Made by a program: the position numbers and the translations under genes. 64,000 nt of DNA from Flavobacterium sp. DG2-3 (lineage in GTDB: Bacteria > Bacteroidota > Bacteroidia > Flavobacteriales > Flavobacteriaceae). The notes beneath the pieces were generated by a model. The model did no database searches, was not told where the DNA came from, and worked only from the letters and a program-made list of their open reading frames with translations. The DNA lies in NCBI RefSeq assembly GCF_030730925.1, contig NZ_JAVAMB010000002.1, forward strand, positions 186,001 through 250,000, given 5' to 3'. Each line of letters opens with the position of its first letter. Positions within the stretch are counted from its first letter, which is position 1. Positions 1-8,761 of this stretch are shown here, piece after piece.

Positions 1-603
1 GCCGACTACAGAACTTGTATCATGAATGGCGATTGCGCACCATAAGCCAAAATCTTTTTGAGATAAATCTAATTGATGTCCGATAAACGGAAAAACAAAT
101 AAAGCAATTGAATTCAATATGAAAATCACTCCTAAAGCAATTGAAGTTTGATTTTCGTTTGATTTGATTACAGGAGAAATAGCAGCAATGGCACTTCCTC
201 CACAAATTGCTGTTCCGCAAGAGATTAAATGAGAAGTTTTTTTCTCTGTTTTAAGCCATTTCCCTAATAGAAATCCAAAGAGTAAAGTACTGAAAATAGA
301 AAAAACCGTTAAAACAAACCCTTCTTTTCCCGCTGAAACTGCGCTATTCGCATTCATTCCGAATCCTAAACCGACTACTGAGAACTGCAATAAAAAAGTG
401 ATCGCTTTGTGATTGAATGCTACGAAAGGATTTCCGAACAAATTCACAATTAAAACGCCCAATAAAAGCGCAATTGGCGGAGAAATAATCGAAAATAAGC
501 ATAAAAATATCACAACAAGAAAAAGGACTTGTTGCAGTGATTGATTAATTTCAAATAATTGTGCTGATGTTTGTTCTTTTGTTTTCAAAATAAAGGTATT
601 CAT
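1..603 (-). CDS. YeiH/UPF0324-family putative sulfate exporter, C-terminus outside window
   Basis: Reading the minus strand from an ATG at 603 gives 201 uninterrupted codons to the window edge, so the 3' part is missing (full members are about 330-350 residues). The protein is very hydrophobic with several predicted membrane helices. It carries the family-like motif CGTAICGGSAIAAI and, at the cut end, AIHDTSSVVG, both typical of the YeiH (Cons_hypoth698) family of inner-membrane transporters, thought to export sulfate or sulfite-like anions. A LysR regulator lies 59 bp upstream on the same strand, the partnership known for yeiE/yeiH. The substrate is not determined by the sequence. Confidence 0.85.
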   Translation of the reverse strand, partial: MNTFILKTKEQTSAQLFEINQSLQQVLFLVVIFLCLFSIISPPIALLLGVLIVNLFGNPFVAFNHKAITFLLQFSVVGLGFGMNANSAVSAGKEGFVLTVFSIFSTLLFGFLLGKWLKTEKKTSHLISCGTAICGGSAIAAISPVIKSNENQTSIALGVIFILNSIALFVFPFIGHQLDLSQKDFGLWCAIAIHDTSSVVG

Positions 604-662
604 ATTTACCCTGCAAAGTTCTGCTGTTTATTTCGAAATCACCAATCGTAAATTACAATTGA

Positions 663-1559
663 CTATAACTTCAGGTTATAATGAGAAGCTAGATTTTGAA
701 TAAATAGTTCTGACAATGAATCTGATTTTCCTTGCAAAGTTATAATGTAAAAGTACCTTTCTATAGATAATTCTTCAACATCTAAAACAATTAATTCTTT
801 GTTTGTCAATTCTTTACTTACAGCATGAATAGACATAAAAGCAAAACAATCAGAATTAAGCAAATACGATTTTATACTTTCTGTACTTCCTAATTGCATT
901 TCGATTTGCAGATCGCTAAACTTTAATCCCGCTTTTTTTAAAGCAAATTCTATAACCTCAAGTGTTCCAGATCCGCGCTCTCGGGTAATGAATTTCATTG
1001 ATTTTAAATCGTTTACTGAAATTTCATTTTGCTTTACTAACAGGTTTTTACTGCTGCAGACCAAAACCAATTCGTCTTTTAAAAACGGAATGTATTTTAT
1101 GGATTGATTTTTAGATTGTCCTTCAACAATTCCGATTTCAATTTCTTTATTGATTAAGGCATTTTCGATTTGTTCGGTATTTCCATTCAGCAAATTGACT
1201 TTTATGTCTTTTTGTTTCTGATGAAAACTAGCCAAAACTGGAGAAATAATATACTGAGAAATGGTTGTACTTGCTCCCAAACGCAATAATCCTTGGCGTT
1301 CATTATTGAAGGAACTCATTTCAAAATCTATTTCGCGATATATATCGAAAATACTTTTAGTATACTTTAAGAGAATTTTACCCGCTGGAGTTAAAGCAAT
1401 CTTAGAACCATTTCGTTCAAAAAGTTTGGTTTTATACTGTTCTTCTAATTCTTGAATATGTTTGGAAACCGCTGGCTGTGTGATGTACAATTCCGTTGCC
1501 GCTTTAGTAAAATTAAGGCGGAGCGCAACGGTGTAAAATACTTTTAGCCTGAAGTCCAT
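663..1559 (-). CDS. LysR-family transcriptional regulator
   Basis: 298 residues, the usual LysR length. The N-terminal winged helix-turn-helix is clear (LNFTKAATELYITQPAVSKH, about residues 16-35). A periplasmic-binding-protein-like effector domain follows from about residue 90, with segments such as RLGASTTISQYIISP and the ERGSGT loop that in CysB-like members contacts the ligand. It resembles the CysL/YeiE/YwfK group. The gene is co-directional with and directly upstream of the YeiH-like transporter, so it probably controls it, perhaps in response to a sulfur compound. The target is inferred from position only. Confidence 0.9.
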   Translation of the reverse strand: MDFRLKVFYTVALRLNFTKAATELYITQPAVSKHIQELEEQYKTKLFERNGSKIALTPAGKILLKYTKSIFDIYREIDFEMSSFNNERQGLLRLGASTTISQYIISPVLASFHQKQKDIKVNLLNGNTEQIENALINKEIEIGIVEGQSKNQSIKYIPFLKDELVLVCSSKNLLVKQNEISVNDLKSMKFITRERGSGTLEVIEFALKKAGLKFSDLQIEMQLGSTESIKSYLLNSDCFAFMSIHAVSKELTNKELIVLDVEELSIERYFYIITLQGKSDSLSELFIQNLASHYNLKL

Positions 1560-1606
1560 ATTATTTTTGTTTAAAGTTTGAAGTTTCAGGTTTCAGGTTA
1601 TCCAAA

Positions 1607-1635
1607 CTTTGTCACTTTGCCACTCTGAAACTTTG
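1607..1635. repeat. 29-bp intergenic repeat, copy 1 (copy 2 at 31248-31276)
   Basis: A stretch built from the words actttg and ctctgaaac between the LysR and VWA genes matches 27 of 29 bases at 31248-31276. Both copies lie in gaps between genes and look like a short dispersed repeat. No coding potential was seen. Confidence 0.55.
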
Positions 1636-1644
1636 TCTCTCTAT

Positions 1645-3672
1645 TTAAAGTAACCCATTATACTTCCTTATAAACCATTCTGCAGTCAATAAAGCAACAA
1701 TCAAAATCAACAACCAAACCCAGTCAATAATTGGCGTTTTGCTCGAAATATTCTTTTCGATTGATTTGTATTCTTTGTTTTCTAAAAGCGTGTTAATCAA
1801 ATGATCGGCTTGGTCTTCAAAGAAAGCTTTTCCTCCTGTTTGCTGTGCCAATTGATGTAGTTTGACAACATCTGGATTTACGAATTGTTTTTCGATATCA
1901 AAATCTAATATTTCAAAATGACTTGCGTATGAAGTATTTGAGTTTAACTCTTTTACTGTAAAGTTATATTTTCCTGCCGGAAGTCCTTCTAGATTTGCTG
2001 AGAAAGAATTGCTTCCCTTTAATAAATCGTAGTTTTTGGTTTGTTTCGTAGCTACATTAACAACGCTGATTGTTAATCTGGCTTTTTCGTCAAACTCATA
2101 ATTTTTATTGAAATATTGTGCGTTGATTATAATCTCTTCTCCAGAATTGTAAAAACTTTCATGTGTTACAACCAAAGATTTTTTTGAAGCTGATGAGGCT
2201 AAGTATTGGATGATTTTATCAATGAAAACATCATATTTTTCAAAAGACTGATTGTCAACATGACTTTGCAAACGCCATTTCCAGCTGTTTTCTCCTAAAA
2301 GAAAAGCGGTTCTTTTTCCTTGATTTTCGGCGAAAGCCAATAAAGGCGCATTGGTAGAAACGTTTCTAATTTTTGAAGAAAGTAAAACAGATACATTTCC
2401 GTTGGCAGTAATATTCCCAAACGGATTTTGCAAAGGCGGGAAATTTTCAAAACCGATATTATCAATTGCAAACAAATTAAAAGCGGATTGGAATTCGCTA
2501 AGAAAATCTTCTCGCTGATTGCTCATTTTGAAAACCAGATTGTTTTGCTGCTGATTTAAAAAATTGAAGTCGGTGTTGTTTCCAGTTATAATAAAGGTGT
2601 TTGTTCCTTTTACTTTATTATTGTCAAAAATAGCTTTAAAAGCAGTTGTTGGCTGATACAAAACTAAAACTGAAACATCTTGTAAATCGTTAATTTGATT
2701 CGGTTTAACCAATATTACTTTACGCTGCGCATTAACTTCTATCGAACGTTTTAAAGCTGCAATATCTGGGTGATTTATAGCGGAAACAATTGCAATAGTT
2801 GATTTTTGATCTATGATTTCTACTGCAAAGTTTTTGATGTTATTATAGCTGTTTTTTTCTTTTGCAGAAGACTGAATGCTTGCTTTATAAATCTGTAATC
2901 CGACTTTATCTGCTGGCAGCAATAAATTTAATGAAGCTGTTTTTTTAGAAGGCGAAAAAGATAGTTTTTCTTTTGCCACAACGGTATTTCCTTGCGAAAT
3001 AGTAAACTCTGCATTGGCAGTTTTGTCTCCTGCATATTGCAGAAAAACTTCAACTGGAAATTTATTTTTATGAAAAGCGTATTTGTTTACGTTTAACTGA
3101 TTGATTTTTAAATCAAAAAAAGTAGTTGTATCTCCCACAACCAAAGGATAAACTTTATTGACAGGATCAAAACGATATACATAGTCGTTTCCTGTAGTTT
3201 GATTTCCGTCGGTAATAATAACCGTAGGGAAAATCAGGTTTTTATTGATGCTTTTTAGATTTTTGGCAACTTCATCTAAATTGGTCTGATTTCCTTTAAA
3301 ATCAAATTGGTCTGAAGTTTTAAAATCATTGTCAAATTGATAGGTTTGAATATCAAATTTTTCTTTTAAAGCAGGATTCGAAACCAGTTTTTGGTACAAT
3401 TCAACCGCTTTTTTATCTGATTTTAAGGCAACAATAGAACTCGAATTGTCAACTACAACCGCCAAAGGTGTTTTGGTAATTTCGAGCGAGTTTTTAGAAA
3501 TAATCGGGTTGATCAATAGAACCAACAATCCGAAAATGGCTAAAAAACGTAAAAAAGCCAAAAGTATCATCACATTGGATTTACTTTTGGCTTTATAAAA
3601 ATATTGAAAATACGACAAACCACCAGCAATTACTAAAGAAAGCAATAATAAAAGAATCGTGTTTGTAGTCAT
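1645..3672 (-). CDS. VWA-type membrane protein (BatA/aerotolerance-like architecture)
   Basis: 675 residues. Two N-terminal membrane helices (about 5-25 and 37-58) precede a von Willebrand A-like domain. The segment VVVDNSSSIV gives a DxSxS metal-site motif, and VIITDGNQTTG supplies the usual strand-4 TDG. A long beta-rich periplasmic region follows, with one C-terminal membrane helix (WVWLLILIVALLTAEW). This layout is common in Bacteroidetes membrane proteins related to the Bat/aerotolerance set, but no batA/batB or MoxR neighbours are present, so this is an orphan member. The gene stands 79 bp upstream-side of fabG in the same direction; a functional link is not evident. Function is unknown beyond a likely envelope role. 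Confidence 0.75.
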   Translation of the reverse strand: MTTNTILLLLLSLVIAGGLSYFQYFYKAKSKSNVMILLAFLRFLAIFGLLVLLINPIISKNSLEITKTPLAVVVDNSSSIVALKSDKKAVELYQKLVSNPALKEKFDIQTYQFDNDFKTSDQFDFKGNQTNLDEVAKNLKSINKNLIFPTVIITDGNQTTGNDYVYRFDPVNKVYPLVVGDTTTFFDLKINQLNVNKYAFHKNKFPVEVFLQYAGDKTANAEFTISQGNTVVAKEKLSFSPSKKTASLNLLLPADKVGLQIYKASIQSSAKEKNSYNNIKNFAVEIIDQKSTIAIVSAINHPDIAALKRSIEVNAQRKVILVKPNQINDLQDVSVLVLYQPTTAFKAIFDNNKVKGTNTFIITGNNTDFNFLNQQQNNLVFKMSNQREDFLSEFQSAFNLFAIDNIGFENFPPLQNPFGNITANGNVSVLLSSKIRNVSTNAPLLAFAENQGKRTAFLLGENSWKWRLQSHVDNQSFEKYDVFIDKIIQYLASSASKKSLVVTHESFYNSGEEIIINAQYFNKNYEFDEKARLTISVVNVATKQTKNYDLLKGSNSFSANLEGLPAGKYNFTVKELNSNTSYASHFEILDFDIEKQFVNPDVVKLHQLAQQTGGKAFFEDQADHLINTLLENKEYKSIEKNISSKTPIIDWVWLLILIVALLTAEWFIRKYNGLL

Positions 3673-3751
3673 GTATATTTTAGTTTATTGTTTTGAGTTT
3701 ATAGTTTTGAGTTGCTGAACAATAAACAAAAAACCATAAACAATTAACTTA

Positions 3752-4498
3752 TTAAGTAAGCATTCCTCCGCAAACGTTAAGAACTTGCCCTGTAATGTAA
3801 CCGCTCATGTCTGAAGCTAAGAAAAGACAAGCATTTGCAACGTCTTCTGGACTTCCTCCGCGTTTCAACGGAATACCTTCTCTCCATCCTTTTACTACAT
3901 CTTCGCTTAATTTTGCAGTCATTTCAGTTTCGATAAAACCTGGAGCGATTGCGTTGCAACGAATGTTACGAGAACCTAATTCAAGAGCTACAGATTTTGT
4001 AAATCCGATTGCACCAGCTTTAGAAGCTGCATAATTGGTTTGACCAGCATTTCCTGAAACGCCAACAACAGAACTAATGTTGATGATTGATCCTGCTCTT
4101 TGTTTTAAGAAAGTTTTCTGAATCGCTTTTGTCATATTAAAAACCGATTTCAAGTTTACATCAATTACTTGGTCAAAATCTGCCTCAGACATACGCATTA
4201 ACAAATTGTCTTTTGTAATTCCGGCATTGTTGATTAAGATGTCAACAGTTCCAAAATCTGCTAAAACAGCGTCAACAAAAGTTTGAGCTTCGTTAAAATC
4301 TGCTGCGTTAGATTGGTATCCTTTCGCTTTTACTCCTAAACTATTTAATTCTGCTTCTAAAGCTTCTGCAGATGCTGCAGATGAGCTGTATGTAAAAGCA
4401 ACGTTTGCTCCATGTTTAGCAAAAACTTCTGCAATTCCTTTTCCAATTCCACGGCTTGCACCAGTAATAATTGCAACTTTTCCTTCTAGTAATTTCAT
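3752..4498 (-). CDS. fabG: 3-oxoacyl-[acyl-carrier-protein] reductase FabG
   Basis: 248 residues, a classical short-chain dehydrogenase. The cofactor motif TGASRGIG is at residues 13-20, NNAG is in the middle, and the catalytic Ser-Tyr-Lys set appears in INISSVVGVSGNAG and QTNYAASKAG. It reduces 3-oxoacyl-ACP with NADPH in the fatty-acid elongation cycle in the cytoplasm. The C-terminal GYITGQVLNVCGGMLT is typical of FabG. Sequence and length agree with housekeeping FabG rather than a specialised SDR. The ATG start at 4498 directly precedes the conserved LLEGKVAIITGAS block. Confidence 0.96.
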   Translation of the reverse strand: MKLLEGKVAIITGASRGIGKGIAEVFAKHGANVAFTYSSSAASAEALEAELNSLGVKAKGYQSNAADFNEAQTFVDAVLADFGTVDILINNAGITKDNLLMRMSEADFDQVIDVNLKSVFNMTKAIQKTFLKQRAGSIINISSVVGVSGNAGQTNYAASKAGAIGFTKSVALELGSRNIRCNAIAPGFIETEMTAKLSEDVVKGWREGIPLKRGGSPEDVANACLFLASDMSGYITGQVLNVCGGMLT

Positions 4499-4528
4499 AT
4501 TAAGGTATTCGTTTTATTTTTTGAATTA

Positions 4529-4536
4529 CAAATATA
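4529..4536 (-). promoter_or_regulatory. Candidate -7 box of the fabG promoter
   Basis: On the minus strand the octamer TATATTTG fits the Bacteroidetes -7 consensus TAnnTTTG and lies 30 bp before the fabG ATG. I did not find a well-spaced -33 TTG, so this is a weak call. Confidence 0.35.
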
Positions 4537-4589
4537 GATTATTTGAGCGTTTAATAAAATTTGTAATACAAAATTTGGTTTAGATTTTT

Positions 4590-4635
4590 CTATCCCTTAA
4601 AAAACAAAAAACAGCTCATTAAAAATGAGCTGTTT
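4590..4635 (-). terminator. Rho-independent terminator after the SusCD-linked genes
   Basis: A perfect 12-bp inverted repeat (AAACAGCTCATT, loop of 3) spans 4609-4635. Read on the minus strand it is followed by a TTTTTTGTTTTTT tract. It closes transcription coming from the small membrane gene and import locus before fabG begins. Confidence 0.9.
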
Positions 4636-4725
4636 CCCCCAAAATAAAAAATAAAACTAAAAAACCTGAATGCGATTTTCGTTGCAAGATGAAATGAGCA
4701 ATACAACGATTTATAGCCTTTTCAC

Positions 4726-4911
4726 TTATTCGTCCTTTTCTTCTTCTTTATCTTCTCTAATCTTTTCCAGTACTATATATCCTATTGCAATTATGATGGA
4801 CAAATAGAGATAATGTTTTAAATATCCATGGAAGTACTGATTTATAATAAGAAGACCAACTATCCAAAAGAAAATTACAATAAGCGACGGTGTTAATTTT
4901 TTTTTAATCAT
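4726..4911 (-). CDS. Small two-helix membrane protein, unknown function
   Basis: 61 residues from the first ATG (4911); an upstream TTG start would run through a hairpin and is less likely. It has a basic N-terminus (MIKKKLTPS), two hydrophobic helices (about 8-24 and 31-48) and a charged tail ending KIREDKEEEKDE. I do not recognise a family. It follows the DUF4302 lipoprotein gene on the same strand but is separated from it by a hairpin, so it may be read only by readthrough or from its own promoter. That the gene is real is supported by the clean membrane topology and the terminator behind it. Confidence 0.5.
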   Translation of the reverse strand: MIKKKLTPSLIVIFFWIVGLLIINQYFHGYLKHYLYLSIIIAIGYIVLEKIREDKEEEKDE

Positions 4912-4957
4912 AATGCCTATAACTTTAGAAGTTGATTCAGAAATTATGCTGGATAAA

Positions 4958-4979
4958 AGCAACTCATTTCTGAGTTGCT
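4958..4979 (-). terminator. Hairpin between the DUF4302 gene and the small membrane gene
   Basis: A perfect 9-bp inverted repeat (AGCAACTCA, loop TTTC) lies 12 bp after the DUF4302 stop. On the minus strand it is followed only by TTTTAT, so it could be a weak or partial terminator, or a 3'-end stabiliser for the operon transcript. Confidence 0.55.
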
Positions 4980-4990
4980 GATTAATTGCA

Positions 4991-6352
4991 TTAATTGATT
5001 ATATATGCCGTCATTCTAAAACTACTAGAAGCACTTGTAAAAGTGTAAATTACATTGGTGTACTGAATTTTAAAGTTTTCTTTGTTGACATATAATCCTT
5101 TTGGATTTGTAAACTGATCATCAATTTCTTTTAAAAACGCCGGAGCAGCTATTCCACCTGCCCAAAAATCATGGGTGAGGATTATAGTTTTATTTACAGC
5201 ATCTTCTGATGATTTTACAACATGATTAATAGCGGCTTTACCTCCATTGAAATTGTAACTAATATAAGTCTGATTTGCAGCTGTATTAAAATATAAATAG
5301 ATACTTGCAATTGATTGGTTTGCTGGTAATGCAGCATTTGCTTTTGCTACTAAATATTTAAAATAATCGCTTGTTGTTGGAGCCGTAGATAAAAAGGCAG
5401 GTAAATAACCAAAGTATTTATAAGGATTTCCTTTTCCACTTAAAAACAATTTATAATCATCTGTAACTCTTGGCGGCGCATTTGTATATTTAACTGTTGC
5501 CGATACTCCATCTTTTCCTGTGGCAACAAAAGTATTTGCAGCACTATTATAAACAAAATCACTAAGTTTCTGCCCTTTCACTTCTAATGGAAGTTTTGAA
5601 TAAGCTCCTAAAGGATTAAAGGAGAAGGCTAGATCATAACTTGTATTAACAGCGGGATCTAAAGAATAACCCGTTCCAAAACGCGCACTAGGATTATAAC
5701 TAAAATCATAATTTTTAGTAGTTGTGCCATCATTTATTTCTAATAATCTAAATAATGGACTGTTCATGTCTCCAGTAATAGCTTTGATAATTGGAATATT
5801 GCCCGACAAATCTGCCCAATCTTTTGGCGTAGCTTTTACAAAACGAAGAAAGTGGCTATTTCTATTGGTTCTAAAAATAATGTCTCCATTTTTTTGTCCA
5901 TAGTAGTAAAACTGGAAATCTCCTAAATATCCTTTTGCTAGAAGTCCTGCTGTTGGATAATTACTCGCATCAGACAAAAGATGGATTCTATTCTGAGTAG
6001 TAAAAACTAAACTCGGAGCACTTCCAACCTGCATTTCGTACTGACTTTGATATATTTTTGTGTCGATCTCACCGTCTTTACCTGTAAAGTCTGATGCCAT
6101 GTCTACTTTTCCGCCTGGCAAAAATTTAAATAAATGTGTCCATCCTCCTAATTGTGTACTATCAGTATAATAAACAGCTTTCCAACCATCTGCAGACGAA
6201 AGCAACAAATCGTTTAATTCTTTTTGACGCCCGCTTAATCGATCAGTAGCATTTTGATCAAATTTTGCATCTATTTCAGGGCTTGAACATGATCCTAAAA
6301 GCAAGGCTGCAAAAGCGATCATTAAGCACTTATATATATATTTTACTTTCAT
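4991..6352 (-). CDS. DUF4302 lipoprotein of the SusCD locus
   Basis: 453 residues with a lipoprotein signal: basic start, hydrophobic helix and lipobox LLLGSCSS (Cys22). The mature part begins with a helix (RLSGRQKELNDLLLSSADGWKAVYY) and continues as a long beta-rich region; the pattern with FKFLPGGKVDM is what I associate with the Bacteroidetes family DUF4302. Such proteins sit at the cell surface beside SusC/SusD pairs and probably help capture or process the imported ligand. It is the fourth gene of the import operon, 30 bp after the HExxH lipoprotein. No catalytic motif is visible. Confidence 0.8.
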   Translation of the reverse strand: MKVKYIYKCLMIAFAALLLGSCSSPEIDAKFDQNATDRLSGRQKELNDLLLSSADGWKAVYYTDSTQLGGWTHLFKFLPGGKVDMASDFTGKDGEIDTKIYQSQYEMQVGSAPSLVFTTQNRIHLLSDASNYPTAGLLAKGYLGDFQFYYYGQKNGDIIFRTNRNSHFLRFVKATPKDWADLSGNIPIIKAITGDMNSPLFRLLEINDGTTTKNYDFSYNPSARFGTGYSLDPAVNTSYDLAFSFNPLGAYSKLPLEVKGQKLSDFVYNSAANTFVATGKDGVSATVKYTNAPPRVTDDYKLFLSGKGNPYKYFGYLPAFLSTAPTTSDYFKYLVAKANAALPANQSIASIYLYFNTAANQTYISYNFNGGKAAINHVVKSSEDAVNKTIILTHDFWAGGIAAPAFLKEIDDQFTNPKGLYVNKENFKIQYTNVIYTFTSASSSFRMTAYIIN

Positions 6353-6382
6353 AATATTGATTTTTATAAAAATTTATTGTCC

Positions 6383-7240
6383 TTAATTGTTTATTACAGC
6401 ATCGGTATTTTTTTGAGCTTCGTCTCTTAATGCGTAAAAGTCTATATTGAAAGAATCTTTATAATATTTAACCACTAAAGCTTCTTTTGCTTTAATATTA
6501 GCTTTTGCATTAGCGTCTGTTACACTTGCTAAAATTGCATCATACTCTGCTTTTGAACTGGTTAAGATTGTTGCTGCTGTTTCTGCGAAATCTTCATATA
6601 TATTTAATCTCGCATAACTAGTAATAAAACCAAGCGATCTAGAAGTCGAAATTGCTTCTACATACCAGCTAGTAGTATATCCAGATGGCGTTAATTTTGC
6701 CCAAGCTTGCTCGTCAAAAGGTTTGGTCTGGTTTAAAATGTGTACATATTCGTGCTGAATGGTGTGAATGAATTGCGTTACACTTGCTCTGCTCTTTTTG
6801 TTAAGGTTATCAACTTGAAAAAGAGATACTCTTTGGCCAGCTTCTGCAAGTCCAAGCGTTACCGTACCATTTGTATTTAAGTTTACTCCCCCAACAAGTA
6901 CAAATTCTCTTGGGGCAATTTTTTTAACAAAATCTGCTCCTCCGATAGTGCTATAACTATCAATCCAGATTTTCTTTACCACTTCCATTGCTGGCTGTAC
7001 TTTATCTCCTTTCGGAGGATATAAATATCTATTTTCGTCTACCAAATTCTGGTTCCATTCGTAATAAACATTGATATTGTATGGATTTAAGAAATTTGTT
7101 CCAATCCAATTGTCCAATTCTGTTTTTTCTGGTGTAGAAAAATCTAACTGGCTTTCTTTTGGTTGATCTTCATGTGCACATGACGCAAGCAATAAGGCGC
7201 CTGCAAGGACTACTATTTTATATGTTTTGAATATCTTCAT
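6383..7240 (-). CDS. Substrate-import-associated zinc metallohydrolase lipoprotein
   Basis: 285 residues with a lipobox at LLASCAHE (Cys21), so a lipid-anchored envelope protein. A zincin motif HEYVH is at residues 163-167 in the context TIQHEYVHILNQ, with a possible third ligand further on (for example the YEDFAETAA segment around 215-225). This matches the Bacteroidetes family found between SusD and DUF4302 genes, usually named substrate import-associated zinc metallohydrolase. It may trim a peptide or release a bound ligand before import. The gene lies 20 bp behind susD and 30 bp before the DUF4302 gene, clearly in one operon. The actual substrate is unknown. Confidence 0.85.
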   Translation of the reverse strand: MKIFKTYKIVVLAGALLLASCAHEDQPKESQLDFSTPEKTELDNWIGTNFLNPYNINVYYEWNQNLVDENRYLYPPKGDKVQPAMEVVKKIWIDSYSTIGGADFVKKIAPREFVLVGGVNLNTNGTVTLGLAEAGQRVSLFQVDNLNKKSRASVTQFIHTIQHEYVHILNQTKPFDEQAWAKLTPSGYTTSWYVEAISTSRSLGFITSYARLNIYEDFAETAATILTSSKAEYDAILASVTDANAKANIKAKEALVVKYYKDSFNIDFYALRDEAQKNTDAVINN

Positions 7241-7260
7241 AATACTTTCTAATTAAAAAT

Positions 7261-8748
7261 TTACCTAGGATTTTTTTCAATACCATTATCTGAAGCTCTA
7301 AGCGGTATTTGTAATGCTCTTCTTTTATCGTCTTTTTCTAGAACATTATTTTTTACCACTTTTCCAAATTCAAGTGTATTATGTGTAACTACAAGATTAA
7401 ATCTTTTAATATCAAACCATCTCAAGCCTTCACGGATAAAATCTCTTCTTCTTGCTTCTGCAATTGCTTTGATATACGATTTTTGAAGATCTGATAATTC
7501 ATAAAATGGAGTGAACTCGTTTTCAACAACTGGGAATTTAGCTGTAATAATTGCTTCATTCAATATATCTGTTGTGGCATTGTATCCTGAAGTTCTAGTT
7601 CCTAAAAAGTATCCTAATTCTGTATTCACTTCAGCAATTCTATTTTTCATTACTAAGGCTTCAATACGATTCAAATACATTTCATCATTACTAAATAATA
7701 CAGAACCAGTGTAAGGCTCACCTGTACGAGATGTCAAATTGGTGTATTTAAAATACTCATAAAGCTTCGGAACAAATACATTGACACCTCCAAAATATTG
7801 TCCATTTGGTCTAATTAAATGAGGTTTTGCCCATACGTTAGTTTGTGTTCCAAATATTTCATCAGATCTATTTCCAGGAAGTGCAAACCTGTATGCTGCA
7901 GATCTATTAGCAATTGAATTTGGATAAGCTACCAATAAATTTGTTTCTTGTTCAACTCTTGAATATTCAATTGGCATTTGAGCAAAAGCTACAGCATTAA
8001 AAGCAGTATAATTTCTGATTTTTGTCGGTTTAGAACCAAGTCCCTCAGAATATTCCAATACCTTATCCCAATCCCCTTTAATTAAGTAAAAACGACACGC
8101 AAATGCTTTAGCAGCTTCAACTGTAAAGTGATATTTTGGCTCTTTATATTCACTTGTAATGTATTTCATTCCTTCATTAATATCTTGCTCAATAAAGTCG
8201 AATACTTCTTTAACAGTGTTACGTTTATATTTTACCAATAGTTCCGTTTCTGGTTTAGTGATATAAGGAACTCCCAAATCTGTACCTGCGGTTGCTGGAT
8301 TATAACGATTTGACCATAATGAAACTAGCATAAAATGATTATAAGCTCTTGCTATTAATGCTTCTCCTTTTTGCGGGTTCAAACTAGCTTGACCGCCTAA
8401 TTTTTCAATAGCGTCTAAAGCCAGATTCGCCGCGGCAATTGATTCATATGATGCTATCCAGAATGCATTTTCGCTATCGGTTCCGATTTGGCTCTGCATT
8501 TCCCAGTTGTAACTCTCCTCATTAATGATACTCACAGATTGTTTTGATTCTGTATCATAGACATTATCCGACATTACTTCGGCAATCGGAAAATAGGATC
8601 TGTTCGGATAAGCAGTAACTAATAATTCTGATATTTTTTCTGGAGTATCTATCTGTGTTCTATTATCTGGCACTTCTGAAAGAAAATCATCACAACTGCT
8701 AATCGTAATCAGTAATAATAATGACAGTGCTATTTTTATATTTTTCAT
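7261..8748 (-). CDS. SusD/RagB-family outer-membrane lipoprotein
   Basis: 495 residues from the ATG at 8748; twelve extra upstream codons are open but would place a poor start before the signal peptide. Lipobox LLLITISSCDD gives a lipidated N-terminus. The SusD-like pattern follows: LIARAYNHFMLVSLW, helical TPR-type repeats, and the C-terminal signature RRRDFIREGLRWFDIKR with RALQIPLRASD near the end. It is the surface lid that binds ligand over the SusC channel. It starts 13 bp after the SusC stop. Ligand class cannot be read from the sequence; no glycoside hydrolases are nearby, so a carbohydrate role is not supported. Confidence 0.95.
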   Translation of the reverse strand: MKNIKIALSLLLLITISSCDDFLSEVPDNRTQIDTPEKISELLVTAYPNRSYFPIAEVMSDNVYDTESKQSVSIINEESYNWEMQSQIGTDSENAFWIASYESIAAANLALDAIEKLGGQASLNPQKGEALIARAYNHFMLVSLWSNRYNPATAGTDLGVPYITKPETELLVKYKRNTVKEVFDFIEQDINEGMKYITSEYKEPKYHFTVEAAKAFACRFYLIKGDWDKVLEYSEGLGSKPTKIRNYTAFNAVAFAQMPIEYSRVEQETNLLVAYPNSIANRSAAYRFALPGNRSDEIFGTQTNVWAKPHLIRPNGQYFGGVNVFVPKLYEYFKYTNLTSRTGEPYTGSVLFSNDEMYLNRIEALVMKNRIAEVNTELGYFLGTRTSGYNATTDILNEAIITAKFPVVENEFTPFYELSDLQKSYIKAIAEARRRDFIREGLRWFDIKRFNLVVTHNTLEFGKVVKNNVLEKDDKRRALQIPLRASDNGIEKNPR

Positions 8749-8761
8749 AATCAATTTAGTA

